Assembly (NCBI GenBank): GCA_002245855.1 | Contig: NOUX01000009.1 | Span: forward strand, 158,087-222,086 | Length of the DNA stretch: 64,000 nucleotides | Direction of reading: 5' to 3' | Source of the DNA: Sphingobacterium cellulitidis | GTDB taxonomy: Bacteria; Bacteroidota; Bacteroidia; Sphingobacteriales; Sphingobacteriaceae | Shown: positions 26,683 to 36,108 of the stretch, one piece after another | Position numbering within the stretch: position 1 is the first letter of the stretch | How the letters are laid out: every line of letters starts with the position of its first letter | Translations under genes and position numbers: made by a program | The notes under the pieces: model-generated | Databases searched by the model: none | What the model was told of the DNA's origin: nothing | What the model saw: only the letters and a program-made list of their open reading frames with translations

Positions 26683-26847
26683 TTACCTGTTTTTCTTATT
26701 TGTTTTTGTTAAAAAATGTTTTTAAGTCCGCAAAGATATAAAGAATAATCTAAACTGTAAAGAGTTGTGTGTTAAGTTTTTTAAAATATTTTCGCTTTCC
26801 CAAAATTTCCAGCCCCATTAACCCTAATTCTAAACTCCCAAAAAATA

Positions 26848-26875
26848 AAAATGCTCCTTAATCGCTTAAGGAGCA
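26848..26875 (-). terminator. Terminator downstream of rnr
   Basis: TGCTCCTTAA (26852-26861) / TTAAGGAGCA (26866-26875), loop TCGC, followed on the minus strand by ATTTTTATTTTTT. Confidence 0.88.
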
Positions 26876-26907
26876 CTCGTTTAGACCCAAAGTCTTCTTT
26901 TTATTTC

Positions 26908-29037
26908 TTAACTCAATAAGGTGAAGTCAATCTGCCTCTTCTCTAAATCTACTTTCTTTACCTTGATCTGAACCTCATCTCCTAATTGATATACATTCTT
27001 CTTCCTTTGTCCTATAATCGCAAAGTTCTTCTCGTCCAACGTGTAAAAATCATCCGTAATGTCTCTTAATCGAACCATTCCCTCACATTTGTTCTCCTCA
27101 ATTTCTACATACATACCCCATTCCGTAACTCCAGATACAAGACCTTTGTATTCAACGCCAATTTGGTCCTGTAAGTACTCCGCTTGTTTGTATTTGATCG
27201 ATGCTCTTTCTGCCTCTGCTGCCTTCTTCTCCATTTGGGAGGAATGCTCAGACATCTTTTCGTAATGATCCGCATTTACTTTTCTGCCACCATCCAGATA
27301 ATATTGAAGTAATCTATGAACCATCACGTCTGGATATCGACGGATAGGGGAGGTGAAGTGGGTATAAAAATCAAATGCTAATCCGTAATGGGAGCTCTTC
27401 TTCGTTGTGTAAATAGCCTTGGCCATCGAGCGAATTGCCAGAGAGGTCAACAGATTTTGTTCTTTGGACCCTTCAATTTTTGTCAATAAAGAATTTAGGG
27501 ATTTCGCAGTTTCCTTGTCGGTCTTGATGCTTAGGCGGTGCCCAAACCTCGAAGCGAATTGTGAAAAACTTGTCAAGGTCTCCGGATTTGGAACATCATG
27601 GAATCTATATACAAATGGAAGTTTGTTTTTCCCTTTGCCCATTCTACCAATAAATTCTGCAACCTTTCGGTTTGCCAAAAGCATAAAGTCTTCAATCAAT
27701 TTATGAGCTTCTTTTCTAACCTTGGTATAAACCCCAATGGGTTTACCATTTTCATCAAGGTTGAATTTTACCTCCTCGGATTCAAAACTGATTGCTCCAG
27801 CTTTGAATTTACGCTCGCGTAAAATAAATGCCAGCTCATTCAATTTTAAAATCGCTTCGGATAATTCATCCTCTTTTCCTTCAATAATCTCCTGTGCTTG
27901 TTCATAGGAGAGCCTTCGGTCTGAATGAATAACCGTTCTGCCAAACCATTGATCATGGACATTGGCCTTTTCATCCAATTCAAAAACGGCCGAAAAACAC
28001 AACTTGTCCTCATTCGGACGTAAGGAACATAAATTATTGGATAACCTTTCTGGGAGCATCGGGATAACGCGGTCTACCAGATAAACCGAGGTGCCTCGTT
28101 CAAATGCTTCCTTGTCCAAAGTAGAGTCCGGAGTGACATAATGGGAAACATCCGCAATATGGACTCCAACTTCGTAATTCCCGTTTTCTAATTTTTTAAA
28201 TGAAATGGCATCGTCAAAATCCTTGGCGTCTGCCGGGTCAATCGTAAAGGTAGTTGTGTTTCTGAAATCATGACGTTTTGCAATTTCCTCTGCGCTGATA
28301 ATATCGGAAATGGAATTTGCAGCGTCCTCAACAGCTTTAGGGAATTCTAGTGGAAAGCCAAAGTCCGCAAGGATCGCGTTCATTTCTGTGTTGTTCTCAC
28401 CTTTCTTGCCTAACACACTCTTCACCGTTCCAATCGGATTTTTAGCGTTTTTAGGCCACTCCAAAATAGAGACCAAAACTTTCTCCCCGTTTTTCGCACC
28501 ATTCAGGTTGTCTAAGGGAATAAAAATATCATGTAGCATTTTCCGGTCGTCGGGCTGGAAGAATGCATAAGTTTTCGAAATATCAATGGTACCTGTAAAA
28601 TCAGTCTTCGCTCGCTGTAAAATCTCTACAACTTCACCCTCTCTTTTTCGCCCTTTCTTCCGCTCATAAACATGGACCTTGACGATGTCATTATGTAAGG
28701 CTTGTCTTAGTTTTCGAGGGGCTACATAAATGTCACTTTCAGTATCATCTTCCGGAACAATATATGCCGATCCATCAGCAGTCATATCGACCTTTCCGGT
28801 CACATAAACATGAAGCTGTTTGAGCTGAAATTTTCCTCGCTCGGGTTGGTTGAATTGTCCCGTCCTGGTGCCATCCGTGAGGATGTCCGAAATGGTGACT
28901 TTTGAGTCCGTATCTGTGATGTTTAATTTGGCTGCGACTTGCTTATAGTTAAGTGCTGTGTTTCCTGATTTTTCAAATATGTCAACGATCAGTTGGGTTA
29001 AAACTTCTTTGTAAGGATTCTCTTTTTTTGATTTCAT
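26908..29037 (-). CDS. rnr: Ribonuclease R
   Basis: 709 residues. Cold-shock-like domains occupy ~60-230 (VTGKVDMTADGSAYIVPEDD). The catalytic RNB domain begins near TTTFTIDPADAKDFDDAISF, whose aspartates bind Mg. SVYLVDRVIPMLPERLSNNLCSLRPNEDKLCFS and YGLAFDFYTHFTSPIRRYPDVMVHRLLQ are RNase II/R signatures. A C-terminal S1 domain starts at GVEYKGLVSGVTEWGMYVEI. It degrades structured RNA 3' to 5'. The lysine-rich tail of the E. coli enzyme is absent, as is common in this phylum. Monocistronic. Confidence 0.95.
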   Translation of the reverse strand: MKSKKENPYKEVLTQLIVDIFEKSGNTALNYKQVAAKLNITDTDSKVTISDILTDGTRTGQFNQPERGKFQLKQLHVYVTGKVDMTADGSAYIVPEDDTESDIYVAPRKLRQALHNDIVKVHVYERKKGRKREGEVVEILQRAKTDFTGTIDISKTYAFFQPDDRKMLHDIFIPLDNLNGAKNGEKVLVSILEWPKNAKNPIGTVKSVLGKKGENNTEMNAILADFGFPLEFPKAVEDAANSISDIISAEEIAKRHDFRNTTTFTIDPADAKDFDDAISFKKLENGNYEVGVHIADVSHYVTPDSTLDKEAFERGTSVYLVDRVIPMLPERLSNNLCSLRPNEDKLCFSAVFELDEKANVHDQWFGRTVIHSDRRLSYEQAQEIIEGKEDELSEAILKLNELAFILRERKFKAGAISFESEEVKFNLDENGKPIGVYTKVRKEAHKLIEDFMLLANRKVAEFIGRMGKGKNKLPFVYRFHDVPNPETLTSFSQFASRFGHRLSIKTDKETAKSLNSLLTKIEGSKEQNLLTSLAIRSMAKAIYTTKKSSHYGLAFDFYTHFTSPIRRYPDVMVHRLLQYYLDGGRKVNADHYEKMSEHSSQMEKKAAEAERASIKYKQAEYLQDQIGVEYKGLVSGVTEWGMYVEIEENKCEGMVRLRDITDDFYTLDEKNFAIIGQRKKNVYQLGDEVQIKVKKVDLEKRQIDFTLLS

Positions 29038-29040
29038 ATG

Positions 29041-29500
29041 CTGTCGTTTTGTCTGTTCCTTCAGCTGTCTTCTCTTTTCTGAAGGATGGGGGAGTGGTCA
29101 AATCCAATGGCTATTTTACTTGCCTGATTTTGCTTATACAAATCCCCGAATCTAATATACTGAAATCTCTCCATTTTTGATTCATTACACAAAATTTGAA
29201 GTTTAAAAATTTGATTTCATTTTAAAATGAATAAATAATTTTATTTAGCTTAATTAAGTATCTGATTTTTAATAAAATATATTGTATTTGCTAAAACAAA
29301 AATTGTTTGTATTTTTTGTAAACTATTGATTAATAGATGTGAATGAGAAAAGAGAGGTTTTAGATGCTGTTTTGCTAAACTATTTTATATTATATTTATG
29401 TATACTTGAATTTTTGTAAGTTCCTATAAAATAGAGTAGTAAGAATGTTAAAACTAAAAATTAGCAAGAAAAATAAAATTGGTTTAGCAGGTGGTTTTTA
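29041..29500. other. AT-rich intergenic region
   Basis: About 460 bases upstream of rnr with no credible gene or tRNA. I see only AT-rich sequence; the rnr promoter must lie here. Confidence 0.6.
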
Positions 29501-29502
29501 TT

Positions 29503-29554
29503 CAAAAAAATTGCTCTTGAATTTTCAAGGTACTTTTGAAATTCAAGAGCAATT
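29503..29554 (-). terminator. Terminator of the Fur-family gene
   Basis: A long stem of about 17 bp, TTGCTCTTGAATTTTCAA on the left pairing with TTGAAATTCAAGAGCAA on the right. On the minus strand it is followed by TTTTTTT. Confidence 0.85.
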
Positions 29555-29574
29555 TATATAAAATTTATGAAATA

Positions 29575-30039
29575 TTACGATGATTTTTTATTGCAATTGT
29601 CGCAAATTCCCACAGCATTGATGGCAATGGAATGTAAAGAAAAGTCTTTGGGCAACTTGATTTTTGGAAGCGCAATTTCATCGAGACAGTAGACAGAATT
29701 GCAGACTGAACAAATGAAATGTACATGTTGATCATGGTGATGATCCGCCGAACATCGGGTCGAACAGATCGCGTAAGTCGCTGTCCCATTCAGGTCAAAA
29801 ACCTTATGAAGAATTCCTTTTTCTTCCAGGCTGGCAAGAATTCTATAGAGAGTTACACGGTCGATTTCAGACCCTAAAATCTTCTCTAATTCTGGTTGTG
29901 AAATCGCTGAAACTTTTGTCGATATTATGTCCAAAACTCGCAGTCTTGGTTGGGTGACTTTTAGTTGATTTGCCTTTAATAATTGGCTGTATTCTTCTAG
30001 TTTTTCTGGAGCCAATTCCGTACTCATATCCGCTTTCAT
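29575..30039 (-). CDS. Fur-family metalloregulator
   Basis: 154 residues. Winged-helix N-terminus (KVTQPRLRVLDIIS, EIDRVTLYRILASLEEKGILHKV) and a C-terminal metal domain with HHHDQHVHFICSVC and, near the end, GICDNC: two CxxC pairs for a structural zinc plus histidines for the sensing site. Which metal it senses (Fe, Zn, Mn or peroxide) cannot be read from this; the tail ending in NKKSS is Zur/Fur-like. A start at ATG 30027 is also possible. It stands alone. Confidence 0.88.
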   Translation of the reverse strand: MKADMSTELAPEKLEEYSQLLKANQLKVTQPRLRVLDIISTKVSAISQPELEKILGSEIDRVTLYRILASLEEKGILHKVFDLNGTATYAICSTRCSADHHHDQHVHFICSVCNSVYCLDEIALPKIKLPKDFSLHSIAINAVGICDNCNKKSS

Positions 30040-30069
30040 GCTATAAATTTACGCATTTAAATCGGGTAT

Positions 30070-30099
30070 AAAAAAAGCCCCCAATTTCAAATTGGAGGC
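30070..30099 (-). terminator. Terminator of the transaldolase gene
   Basis: On the minus strand GCCTCCAATTT pairs with AAATTGGGGGC, with a two-base loop, followed by seven T. Confidence 0.88.
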
Positions 30100-30125
30100 C
30101 CTATATTTTCTCAGGAAAATTCTAA

Positions 30126-30785
30126 TTATTTACCTGCAGCTTTCGCATGGTCAGCCAAGAATTGAGCTAAACCGCTATCCGTTAATGGGTGTTTTAATAA
30201 CGCTAAAATCGCTGATAATGGACCAGTCATAACGTCTGCACCAATCTTAGCACAACCTAAAATGTGCGCACTGTGACGTACTGAAGCCGCTAAAATCTGT
30301 GTTTGAAATCCATAATTATCGTAAATCTCACGGATTTCCTCGATTAATCCTAAACCATCAACAGAAATATCATCCAAACGACCAATGAATGGAGATACAT
30401 AAGTAGCACCTGCTTTCGCAGCCAATAAGGCTTGACCAGCCGAGAAAACTAACGTACAGTTCGTTTTAATGCCCTTTTTGCTGAAATATTTAATTGCTTT
30501 TACACCGTCTTTAATCATCGGAACTTTAACAACAATTTTGCTGTCTAAAGCAGCTAAAGCTAAACCTTCCTTAATCATGCCTTCGTAATCTGTAGAAATT
30601 ACCTCTGCACTAACATCCCCATCAACGATCTCGCAAATCGCTTTATAGTGGTTGATTACATTTTCATCGCCAGAAATACCTTCTTTCGCCATTAAGCTAG
30701 GGTTGGTAGTTACTCCGTCTAAAACGCCAAGGTCTTGAGCTTCTTTGATTTGTTCAAGGTTTGCGGTATCAATAAAAAATTTCAT
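30126..30785 (-). CDS. tal: Transaldolase / fructose-6-phosphate aldolase-type
   Basis: 219 residues, the short TalC/FSA class. [36 protein letters not shown] is the family start. The Schiff-base lysine is K87 in [36 protein letters not shown] and [12 protein letters not shown] complete the active site. It would move dihydroxyacetone units in the non-oxidative pentose phosphate pathway. True transaldolase and fructose-6-phosphate aldolase activities cannot be separated by this reading. Confidence 0.92.
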   Translation of the reverse strand: MKFFIDTANLEQIKEAQDLGVLDGVTTNPSLMAKEGISGDENVINHYKAICEIVDGDVSAEVISTDYEGMIKEGLALAALDSKIVVKVPMIKDGVKAIKYFSKKGIKTNCTLVFSAGQALLAAKAGATYVSPFIGRLDDISVDGLGLIEEIREIYDNYGFQTQILAASVRHSAHILGCAKIGADVMTGPLSAILALLKHPLTDSGLAQFLADHAKAAGK

Positions 30786-31059
30786 GATAGTATTTGAATT
30801 AATTTGTTTTGTAGAATTCTCTATTATCCTTTTGGATATGCAAAGGTAGTTATATTGTTTTAAGAATTGAAGTTATTGACCTCTAATCCAATTTATTTAT
30901 CTGATTTTTAATCTAAATTCTGTCCATTTTACAACAATTCTTGCCCTTCCATTGTTATCAATAGTGAATTGTAATATTTTATTCACGCTTTATTGGATTG
31001 TTCTCTATTTGAATTTCAATCCTTTATATTTATCTCGCTGTAACAAGAATTCGCATTTC

Positions 31060-32289
31060 ATGCAAATATTTAGATCCCTAAAGTACCCAAACTATCGATT
31101 ACATGTAATTGGGCAGTCGATATCCCTGTTGGGCACCTGGATGCAAAGAATCGCCATTAGCTGGCTCGTTTATCAACTTACAAACTCTGTCTTTTGGCTC
31201 GGATTTGTCTCCTTTATCTCCCTATTACCCTCGCTTGTCCTTTCTCCTTTTATCGGCGCATTTGTAGATCGCCACAAGAAATATAAACTCGTATTGATTA
31301 CCCAAATAGGATTGATGATTCAAGCCGGTTTACTCGCGCTATTGGTCTATTTGAAGATGGAATCTGTACTTTATCTCTCCATTTTAGGCTTTATTCAAGG
31401 TGTGGTAAATGCATTTGACGTCCTGGGAAGACAAGCATTATTGGTCAATTTGGTCGATAATAGACGGGATTTACCCAATGCAATTGCCCTGAACAGCTCT
31501 ATTTTCAATGCCGCTCGAATGGTAGGACCTGCAATCGGTGGTATTTTGCTCTCAACTTATGGTGAATTAGCTTGTTTTACACTCAATTTTGTCAGTTTTA
31601 TCCCGGTTATCATCTGCTTATTGCTGATGAAAGTTACGGAACATGTTATTATTATCCCTAATGAATCCTCCTTTGAAGGACTCGTCAAAGGGTTCAATTA
31701 TCTGAAAAGATCTCCCCATATTTCCTCCCTGATCATTATTTTGTCCATCTCAAGCCTCTTGGTTATTCCTTATACCTCCTTGTTACCCGCCGTTGCCAGG
31801 GAATTATTCCATGGTAATGAACAAACTTTTTCTTGGTTTGAAAGTGCTGCCGGACTAGGGGCAATGATTGGTGCCATCAACATGGCAAGGCTAAAAACTG
31901 GTGAAAATCTCCGTTATAGAATTATGTTCGCAGCCTTTTTTATGGGAATTTCTTTGGTTTTATTAGCCTTTGCCCATTATTTGCCCTCAGCCTTATTCTT
32001 TACGGGAGCTGTTTCTTTCTCCATGATGATGCAGAATTCTTCCATCAATACCTATATACAGACTCATGCCATGCCGGCTTATAGAGCAAGGGCAATGTCC
32101 TATTATGTGATGGCATTCCAGGGAATATTCCCGCTGGGCAGTTTATTAACAGGAGCAATTGCTGAAATTGTAGGCATAAAAAACACCCTCTATATCATGG
32201 GAGGGTGCGGAATGTTAATCGGAATAGGATTTTACATCTATTTAAGACTTCATATTCAACGTCGCTTATTCAAGTTTAATTTGCGTTGA
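31060..32289 (+). CDS. MFS exporter, EntS-like
   Basis: 409 residues from ATG 31060. The in-frame start at 30952 adds 36 residues unlike the family. About twelve membrane helices. The start MQIFRSLKYPNYRLHVIGQSISLLGTWMQRIAISWLVYQLT and the loop GAFVDRHKKYKLVLITQ are typical of the MFS_3/EntS group, which exports siderophores or drugs. The middle has NSSIFNAARMVGPAIGG. The substrate is unknown. Its 3' end overlaps the converging retropepsin-like gene by 34 bases. Confidence 0.85.
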   Translation: MQIFRSLKYPNYRLHVIGQSISLLGTWMQRIAISWLVYQLTNSVFWLGFVSFISLLPSLVLSPFIGAFVDRHKKYKLVLITQIGLMIQAGLLALLVYLKMESVLYLSILGFIQGVVNAFDVLGRQALLVNLVDNRRDLPNAIALNSSIFNAARMVGPAIGGILLSTYGELACFTLNFVSFIPVIICLLLMKVTEHVIIIPNESSFEGLVKGFNYLKRSPHISSLIIILSISSLLVIPYTSLLPAVARELFHGNEQTFSWFESAAGLGAMIGAINMARLKTGENLRYRIMFAAFFMGISLVLLAFAHYLPSALFFTGAVSFSMMMQNSSINTYIQTHAMPAYRARAMSYYVMAFQGIFPLGSLLTGAIAEIVGIKNTLYIMGGCGMLIGIGFYIYLRLHIQRRLFKFNLR

Positions 32290-32708
32290 TTCAGCGTAAG
32301 TAAATTCTTACGATAATCAATCCTCGCACCGTAAAGCTTTAAAATATCTCCACCTAAAACCCCAATAACAGGGTCCAAACCTATCTGGTTATAGGCAAAA
32401 TTAATTGAACTTAAATCCAGTACCGCCGCCGTAAAGTTTTTTACTTGCCAGTCCGCTAATTTTAAAATAGGAAGGGTAATCATAAAACTCTCCATCGTGT
32501 TGGTACCTAGACCGGTAGATAGGATATCGGTATTTAAGAATTCTTCCTCATTGATCCCCGAATTTAGTAAGGTTTCTTTATCTAATACGGTTTTGGAGGC
32601 TCCAGTGTCAATTACCATCTTGAATTTCTTGTCAAAAATCTCAATCTCAGTAATAATATGAAAGCCATCGGCCTGTAGACCGATGACTTCAAAAGGAATA
32701 TTTTGCAT
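32256..32708 (-). CDS. Retropepsin-like aspartyl protease family protein
   Basis: 150 residues. The single-domain pepsin-like motif FKMVIDTGASKTVLDKE carries the catalytic D-T-G, and VIGVLGGDILKLYGARIDY resembles the second hydrophobic-glycine element. There is no signal peptide. It would act as a homodimer if active. It lies downstream of mdh on the same strand with a 22-base gap, so the two are probably co-transcribed; the link between them is not obvious. Confidence 0.82.
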   Translation of the reverse strand: MQNIPFEVIGLQADGFHIITEIEIFDKKFKMVIDTGASKTVLDKETLLNSGINEEEFLNTDILSTGLGTNTMESFMITLPILKLADWQVKNFTAAVLDLSSINFAYNQIGLDPVIGVLGGDILKLYGARIDYRKNLLTLNQRKLNLNKRR

Positions 32709-32730
32709 TTAATTTATAATCTTCTTTACG

Positions 32731-33675
32731 CTATTTCTTTAAAACACCCTCATCAAATAGCACCTGATTCATCTTTCTAACAGCCTCAGCACTTGCTTTA
32801 AACAGTTCTTCTTCTTCACTTGAAAGCTCCATCGGAACTATGCGGTCCCAACCTTTATTGTTAATGATGACAGGAACACCAATATTGATGTCTTCCTGAC
32901 CATATTCTCCTTCCAAATAAACCGACGCAGTAAACAATCTATTCTGGTTATGAACAATACTTTCAACCATCGCAGCTGCTGCAGCACCTGGCGCATACCA
33001 TGCTGAAGTGCCGATTAAGGCTGTTAAAGTCGCTCCTCCAACCATGGTTTTCTTAACAATTTCTTGCTCCTCTTCAGGAGTTAAAAAGTCTGAAACAGCA
33101 ACACTATTCCAAGTCGCATGCTTGATTAATGGAATCATGGTGGTATCTCCGTGTCCACCTATAACGATGGCATTCAGGTCATTCGCTGATGCATTCAACT
33201 TATCACTGATTTGATACTTAAACCGCGCTGAATCTAAGGCCCCGCCCATACCTATGATACGGTTTTTTGGAAGTCCACTCGATTTCAACGCTAAATAGGT
33301 CATCGTATCCATTGGATTCGATACAATTAATATGATAATATCCGGTGAATGCTTGATTAGATTCTCAACAACGGTTTTTACAATATTCGCATTGGTGCCA
33401 ATCAATTCTTCCCGCGTCATACCTGGTTTTCTAGGAATACCAGAAGTAATTACCGCCACAGATGAACCTGCTGTCGCTAAATAATCATTCGTAACACCTT
33501 TGATTTTAGCATCAAAGCCCAATAGGGCAGAAGTTTGCATCATATCCTGAGCCTTTCCTTCTGCAAATCCTTCCTTGATGTCCAACAAAATGATTTCTTC
33601 AGCTACATTTTTTCTTACCAGATTATCAGCGGTCGTTGCTCCAACTGCCCCTGCTCCAACTACGGTTATTTTCAT
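32731..33675 (-). CDS. mdh: Malate dehydrogenase (NAD, LDH-like type)
   Basis: 314 residues from ATG 33675; the upstream ATG at 33714 gives an extra 13 residues outside the family. Rossmann motif KITVVGAGAVGATTADNL, substrate loop GIPRKPGMTREEL (Arg-rich, favouring malate), IVSNPMDTMTYLA, GMGGALDSARFKYQI and the catalytic His in VIGGHGDTTMIP. It interconverts malate and oxaloacetate in the TCA cycle. It shares its transcript with the retropepsin-like gene. Confidence 0.95.
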   Translation of the reverse strand: MKITVVGAGAVGATTADNLVRKNVAEEIILLDIKEGFAEGKAQDMMQTSALLGFDAKIKGVTNDYLATAGSSVAVITSGIPRKPGMTREELIGTNANIVKTVVENLIKHSPDIIILIVSNPMDTMTYLALKSSGLPKNRIIGMGGALDSARFKYQISDKLNASANDLNAIVIGGHGDTTMIPLIKHATWNSVAVSDFLTPEEEQEIVKKTMVGGATLTALIGTSAWYAPGAAAAAMVESIVHNQNRLFTASVYLEGEYGQEDINIGVPVIINNKGWDRIVPMELSSEEEELFKASAEAVRKMNQVLFDEGVLKK

Positions 33676-33772
33676 ATAGTTAAGGGTTATGTTTATATCC
33701 ATTAAATCTAACAAAAATTATCGTCAATTCAGGGAGAAAACGGTCAATTTAATGTAATTCAATAATTCCTAT

Positions 33773-33801
33773 AAAAAAGAGCAGCAAAATATTTGCTGCT
33801 C
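33773..33801 (-). terminator. Terminator of the tamB-tamL operon
   Basis: GAGCAGCAAA (33779-33788) / TTTGCTGCTC (33792-33801) with a 3-base loop, followed on the minus strand by a T run. Confidence 0.88.
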
Positions 33802-33807
33802 TTTTTC

Positions 33808-36108
33808 CTAGAATGGATAACCTATCGCTAGGTTGAAAACCAAATTATCTCTTCTCCAATCCCGGTCTCGAATATCGATATATTTGAAGACCCAACGATC
33901 ATCCTTCGGACGATAGGGAACCCGGAATGGAATCGCAAAATCCGTACGGATAATTAAAAAATCTAAATCCAAGCGTAAACCCAAACCGCCACCAACAGCT
34001 AATTCACTTAAGAATTCCTTGCTGAATTGACCTCCAGGTTTATTCTCATCCTTATTCTGTAACCAAACATTACCAGCATCGATAAAGGCTGCCCAATGTA
34101 GCATACCCGCAATCTTTGCACGGTATTCGGTGTTCAACTCCAATTTAAAATCCCCAGTCTGGTCAGCAAAGAAATTCTCTTCCCCCAAATTCTCAGGTAA
34201 TGAAGAGCCAGGACCAACTGAACGCGCTCTAAATGCTCTAAGGCCATTTGGACCACCAGTAAAATATTGCTTTAAATAGGGTAGGGAACGGGAATTTCCG
34301 TAAGAATAACTCGTCCCAATCATAAACCTCGATGCTAAGGTGGAGGTCGGTGTTATCTTTAGATAATGCCTTAAATCCGCTTCCGCCTTGATAAATTGAG
34401 AATAGGCTGTTCCAAATAATTCCTTGATTTTTCCTTCTTTATAATTTGCCCCTTGGATCAATCCCAATATATTCCCTGAAGTATTTAAACCCGCCTTGGC
34501 ATAAAAAGTGTGTTTTTTGTTCTCCATGGTATTCGTAAAGGTGTAAACATAGTTTGGACCAAACGAAAATTGTGGATCTACAATATGCCTTAAGGTTGGA
34601 ACAGTGTCCATTTGCGCCCGATATTCATCTGAAATACCCCTAGGTTGAACGTAAATAATCTCCGCAAGCGTTAAATTATGGTCCTTCTGTTGATTTTCCT
34701 TCCAAGCATATCCATAATTCAAGGTCATCGAATTCAAGGTGTAGGCAGTCCTTCGATTTAAAAACTCATATCCAGCTTTTAAGAATGTTTTTGGAATATA
34801 TTGCTTGCTCGGAGCCCATTTATAAGGCGATAATAATCTTGGCCAGGTAATTCCTACTTCCGCACCATATCGGATATAACTCGAATTTAAGTTCACATTC
34901 CCACCAGTCTGTGTCTCATATCCCCCAAATACTGATAACGTTAGATTCTCAAAGCCTTTGAAAGCATTCTTCAAAGTCCAATTCGCCGTTACTTCTGTAC
35001 CATTATAAACCGCTGCAGTCTTTCCAACCAACTCTATACGAATCGATTTCTTGTCCATCGGTGTTAAATAATAATATACATCCAAGTGATTGGCTGAATC
35101 TGGACTGTCCACAAATTCATTTTTTACAAATTTGAAGGTATTTAGGTTCACCAAATGGTTAATCGTCATATTATGGTTCCAACGATTATACATCGCTTCC
35201 GGCTCCAAAAATAGATGGTTTGCTAATACTTTCTTACGATATTTATTCTGTGGATCAATGATATAAAATTTATCATCGTATTTTTCTACACTTCTTGGTA
35301 CGCGGCGACGATTGCTACCACTGGTTTCTTTATAGTCCGCAAATACATAAACATTTCCGATATGTTGAGGCTCCTTCGCTTGACGCGGTGTCTCCGGTTT
35401 TACGGTCATAAACATATCAACCTTATGATCCCCAATCGTACTATCAACCTCCACCAAAAGATGATCCGGACTAAAATAATAGTAGCCTTTATCCTTTAAT
35501 CTCCCATCAATCCGGTCCCGCTCATTTAGAATAACGTCCAGGTTGTAATTGCTTCCCGGTTTTAATAAACTCTCATGCTTATGTTCCATAATGGATCTAC
35601 CCAATCTGGAATTACTATCCACATCAAATTTGACCTCATTAATTCGATAAATAGGACCTGGAAATGCATCGTATTGAATGCTCGCCATCTTGCCATCTAT
35701 CAGCGTATCTGAAGTTACCCTCGCCGTGAAAAAACCTAGGTTTTCCATTTTATTACGCAGTAAATTCTCGTTGTATTCACGATTGACATCGCTCAACAAC
35801 ACTGGTGCCTGACCTTGTTTTTTCAACCAACGACGAATGAAATTATTACTGGTATCCGGACCGCCACCCATATTCCATAAACCTACCTTAAAATAAACTC
35901 CTAAAAATTTACTATTCGGTTTTGGCAATAAAGAGCTCTCCAGATAGGTTTCAAATCCTTCCTTACGTTCCTTCGGAATCGTGTCATTATGAATGACAAC
36001 ATCCCCCTCTTTATAGAACTTATCGCCTTCAGCAATATATTTGGTCGGATTACAACTTGCAATCAATAATAACCCAAGGGAGCAAGCGAATAAATGCTTA
36101 ATTTTCAT
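33808..36108 (-). CDS. tamL: TamL: lipoprotein-type BamA/TamA-family outer-membrane protein
   Basis: 766 residues from ATG 36108, chosen because AAGGAGG lies just upstream and the resulting N-terminus MKIKHLFACSLGLLLIASC is a lipoprotein signal with Cys at 19. POTRA-like repeats follow to about residue 300. The C-terminal barrel of the BamA/Omp85 family contains the lid-lock-like motif GLRAFRARSVGPG (variant of the VRGF/Y loop) and ends IGYPF. In Bacteroidota TamA is replaced by a lipid-anchored TamL that pairs with TamB. The gene overlaps tamB by 11 bases, so the two are translationally coupled. Confidence 0.9.
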   Translation of the reverse strand: MKIKHLFACSLGLLLIASCNPTKYIAEGDKFYKEGDVVIHNDTIPKERKEGFETYLESSLLPKPNSKFLGVYFKVGLWNMGGGPDTSNNFIRRWLKKQGQAPVLLSDVNREYNENLLRNKMENLGFFTARVTSDTLIDGKMASIQYDAFPGPIYRINEVKFDVDSNSRLGRSIMEHKHESLLKPGSNYNLDVILNERDRIDGRLKDKGYYYFSPDHLLVEVDSTIGDHKVDMFMTVKPETPRQAKEPQHIGNVYVFADYKETSGSNRRRVPRSVEKYDDKFYIIDPQNKYRKKVLANHLFLEPEAMYNRWNHNMTINHLVNLNTFKFVKNEFVDSPDSANHLDVYYYLTPMDKKSIRIELVGKTAAVYNGTEVTANWTLKNAFKGFENLTLSVFGGYETQTGGNVNLNSSYIRYGAEVGITWPRLLSPYKWAPSKQYIPKTFLKAGYEFLNRRTAYTLNSMTLNYGYAWKENQQKDHNLTLAEIIYVQPRGISDEYRAQMDTVPTLRHIVDPQFSFGPNYVYTFTNTMENKKHTFYAKAGLNTSGNILGLIQGANYKEGKIKELFGTAYSQFIKAEADLRHYLKITPTSTLASRFMIGTSYSYGNSRSLPYLKQYFTGGPNGLRAFRARSVGPGSSLPENLGEENFFADQTGDFKLELNTEYRAKIAGMLHWAAFIDAGNVWLQNKDENKPGGQFSKEFLSELAVGGGLGLRLDLDFLIIRTDFAIPFRVPYRPKDDRWVFKYIDIRDRDWRRDNLVFNLAIGYPF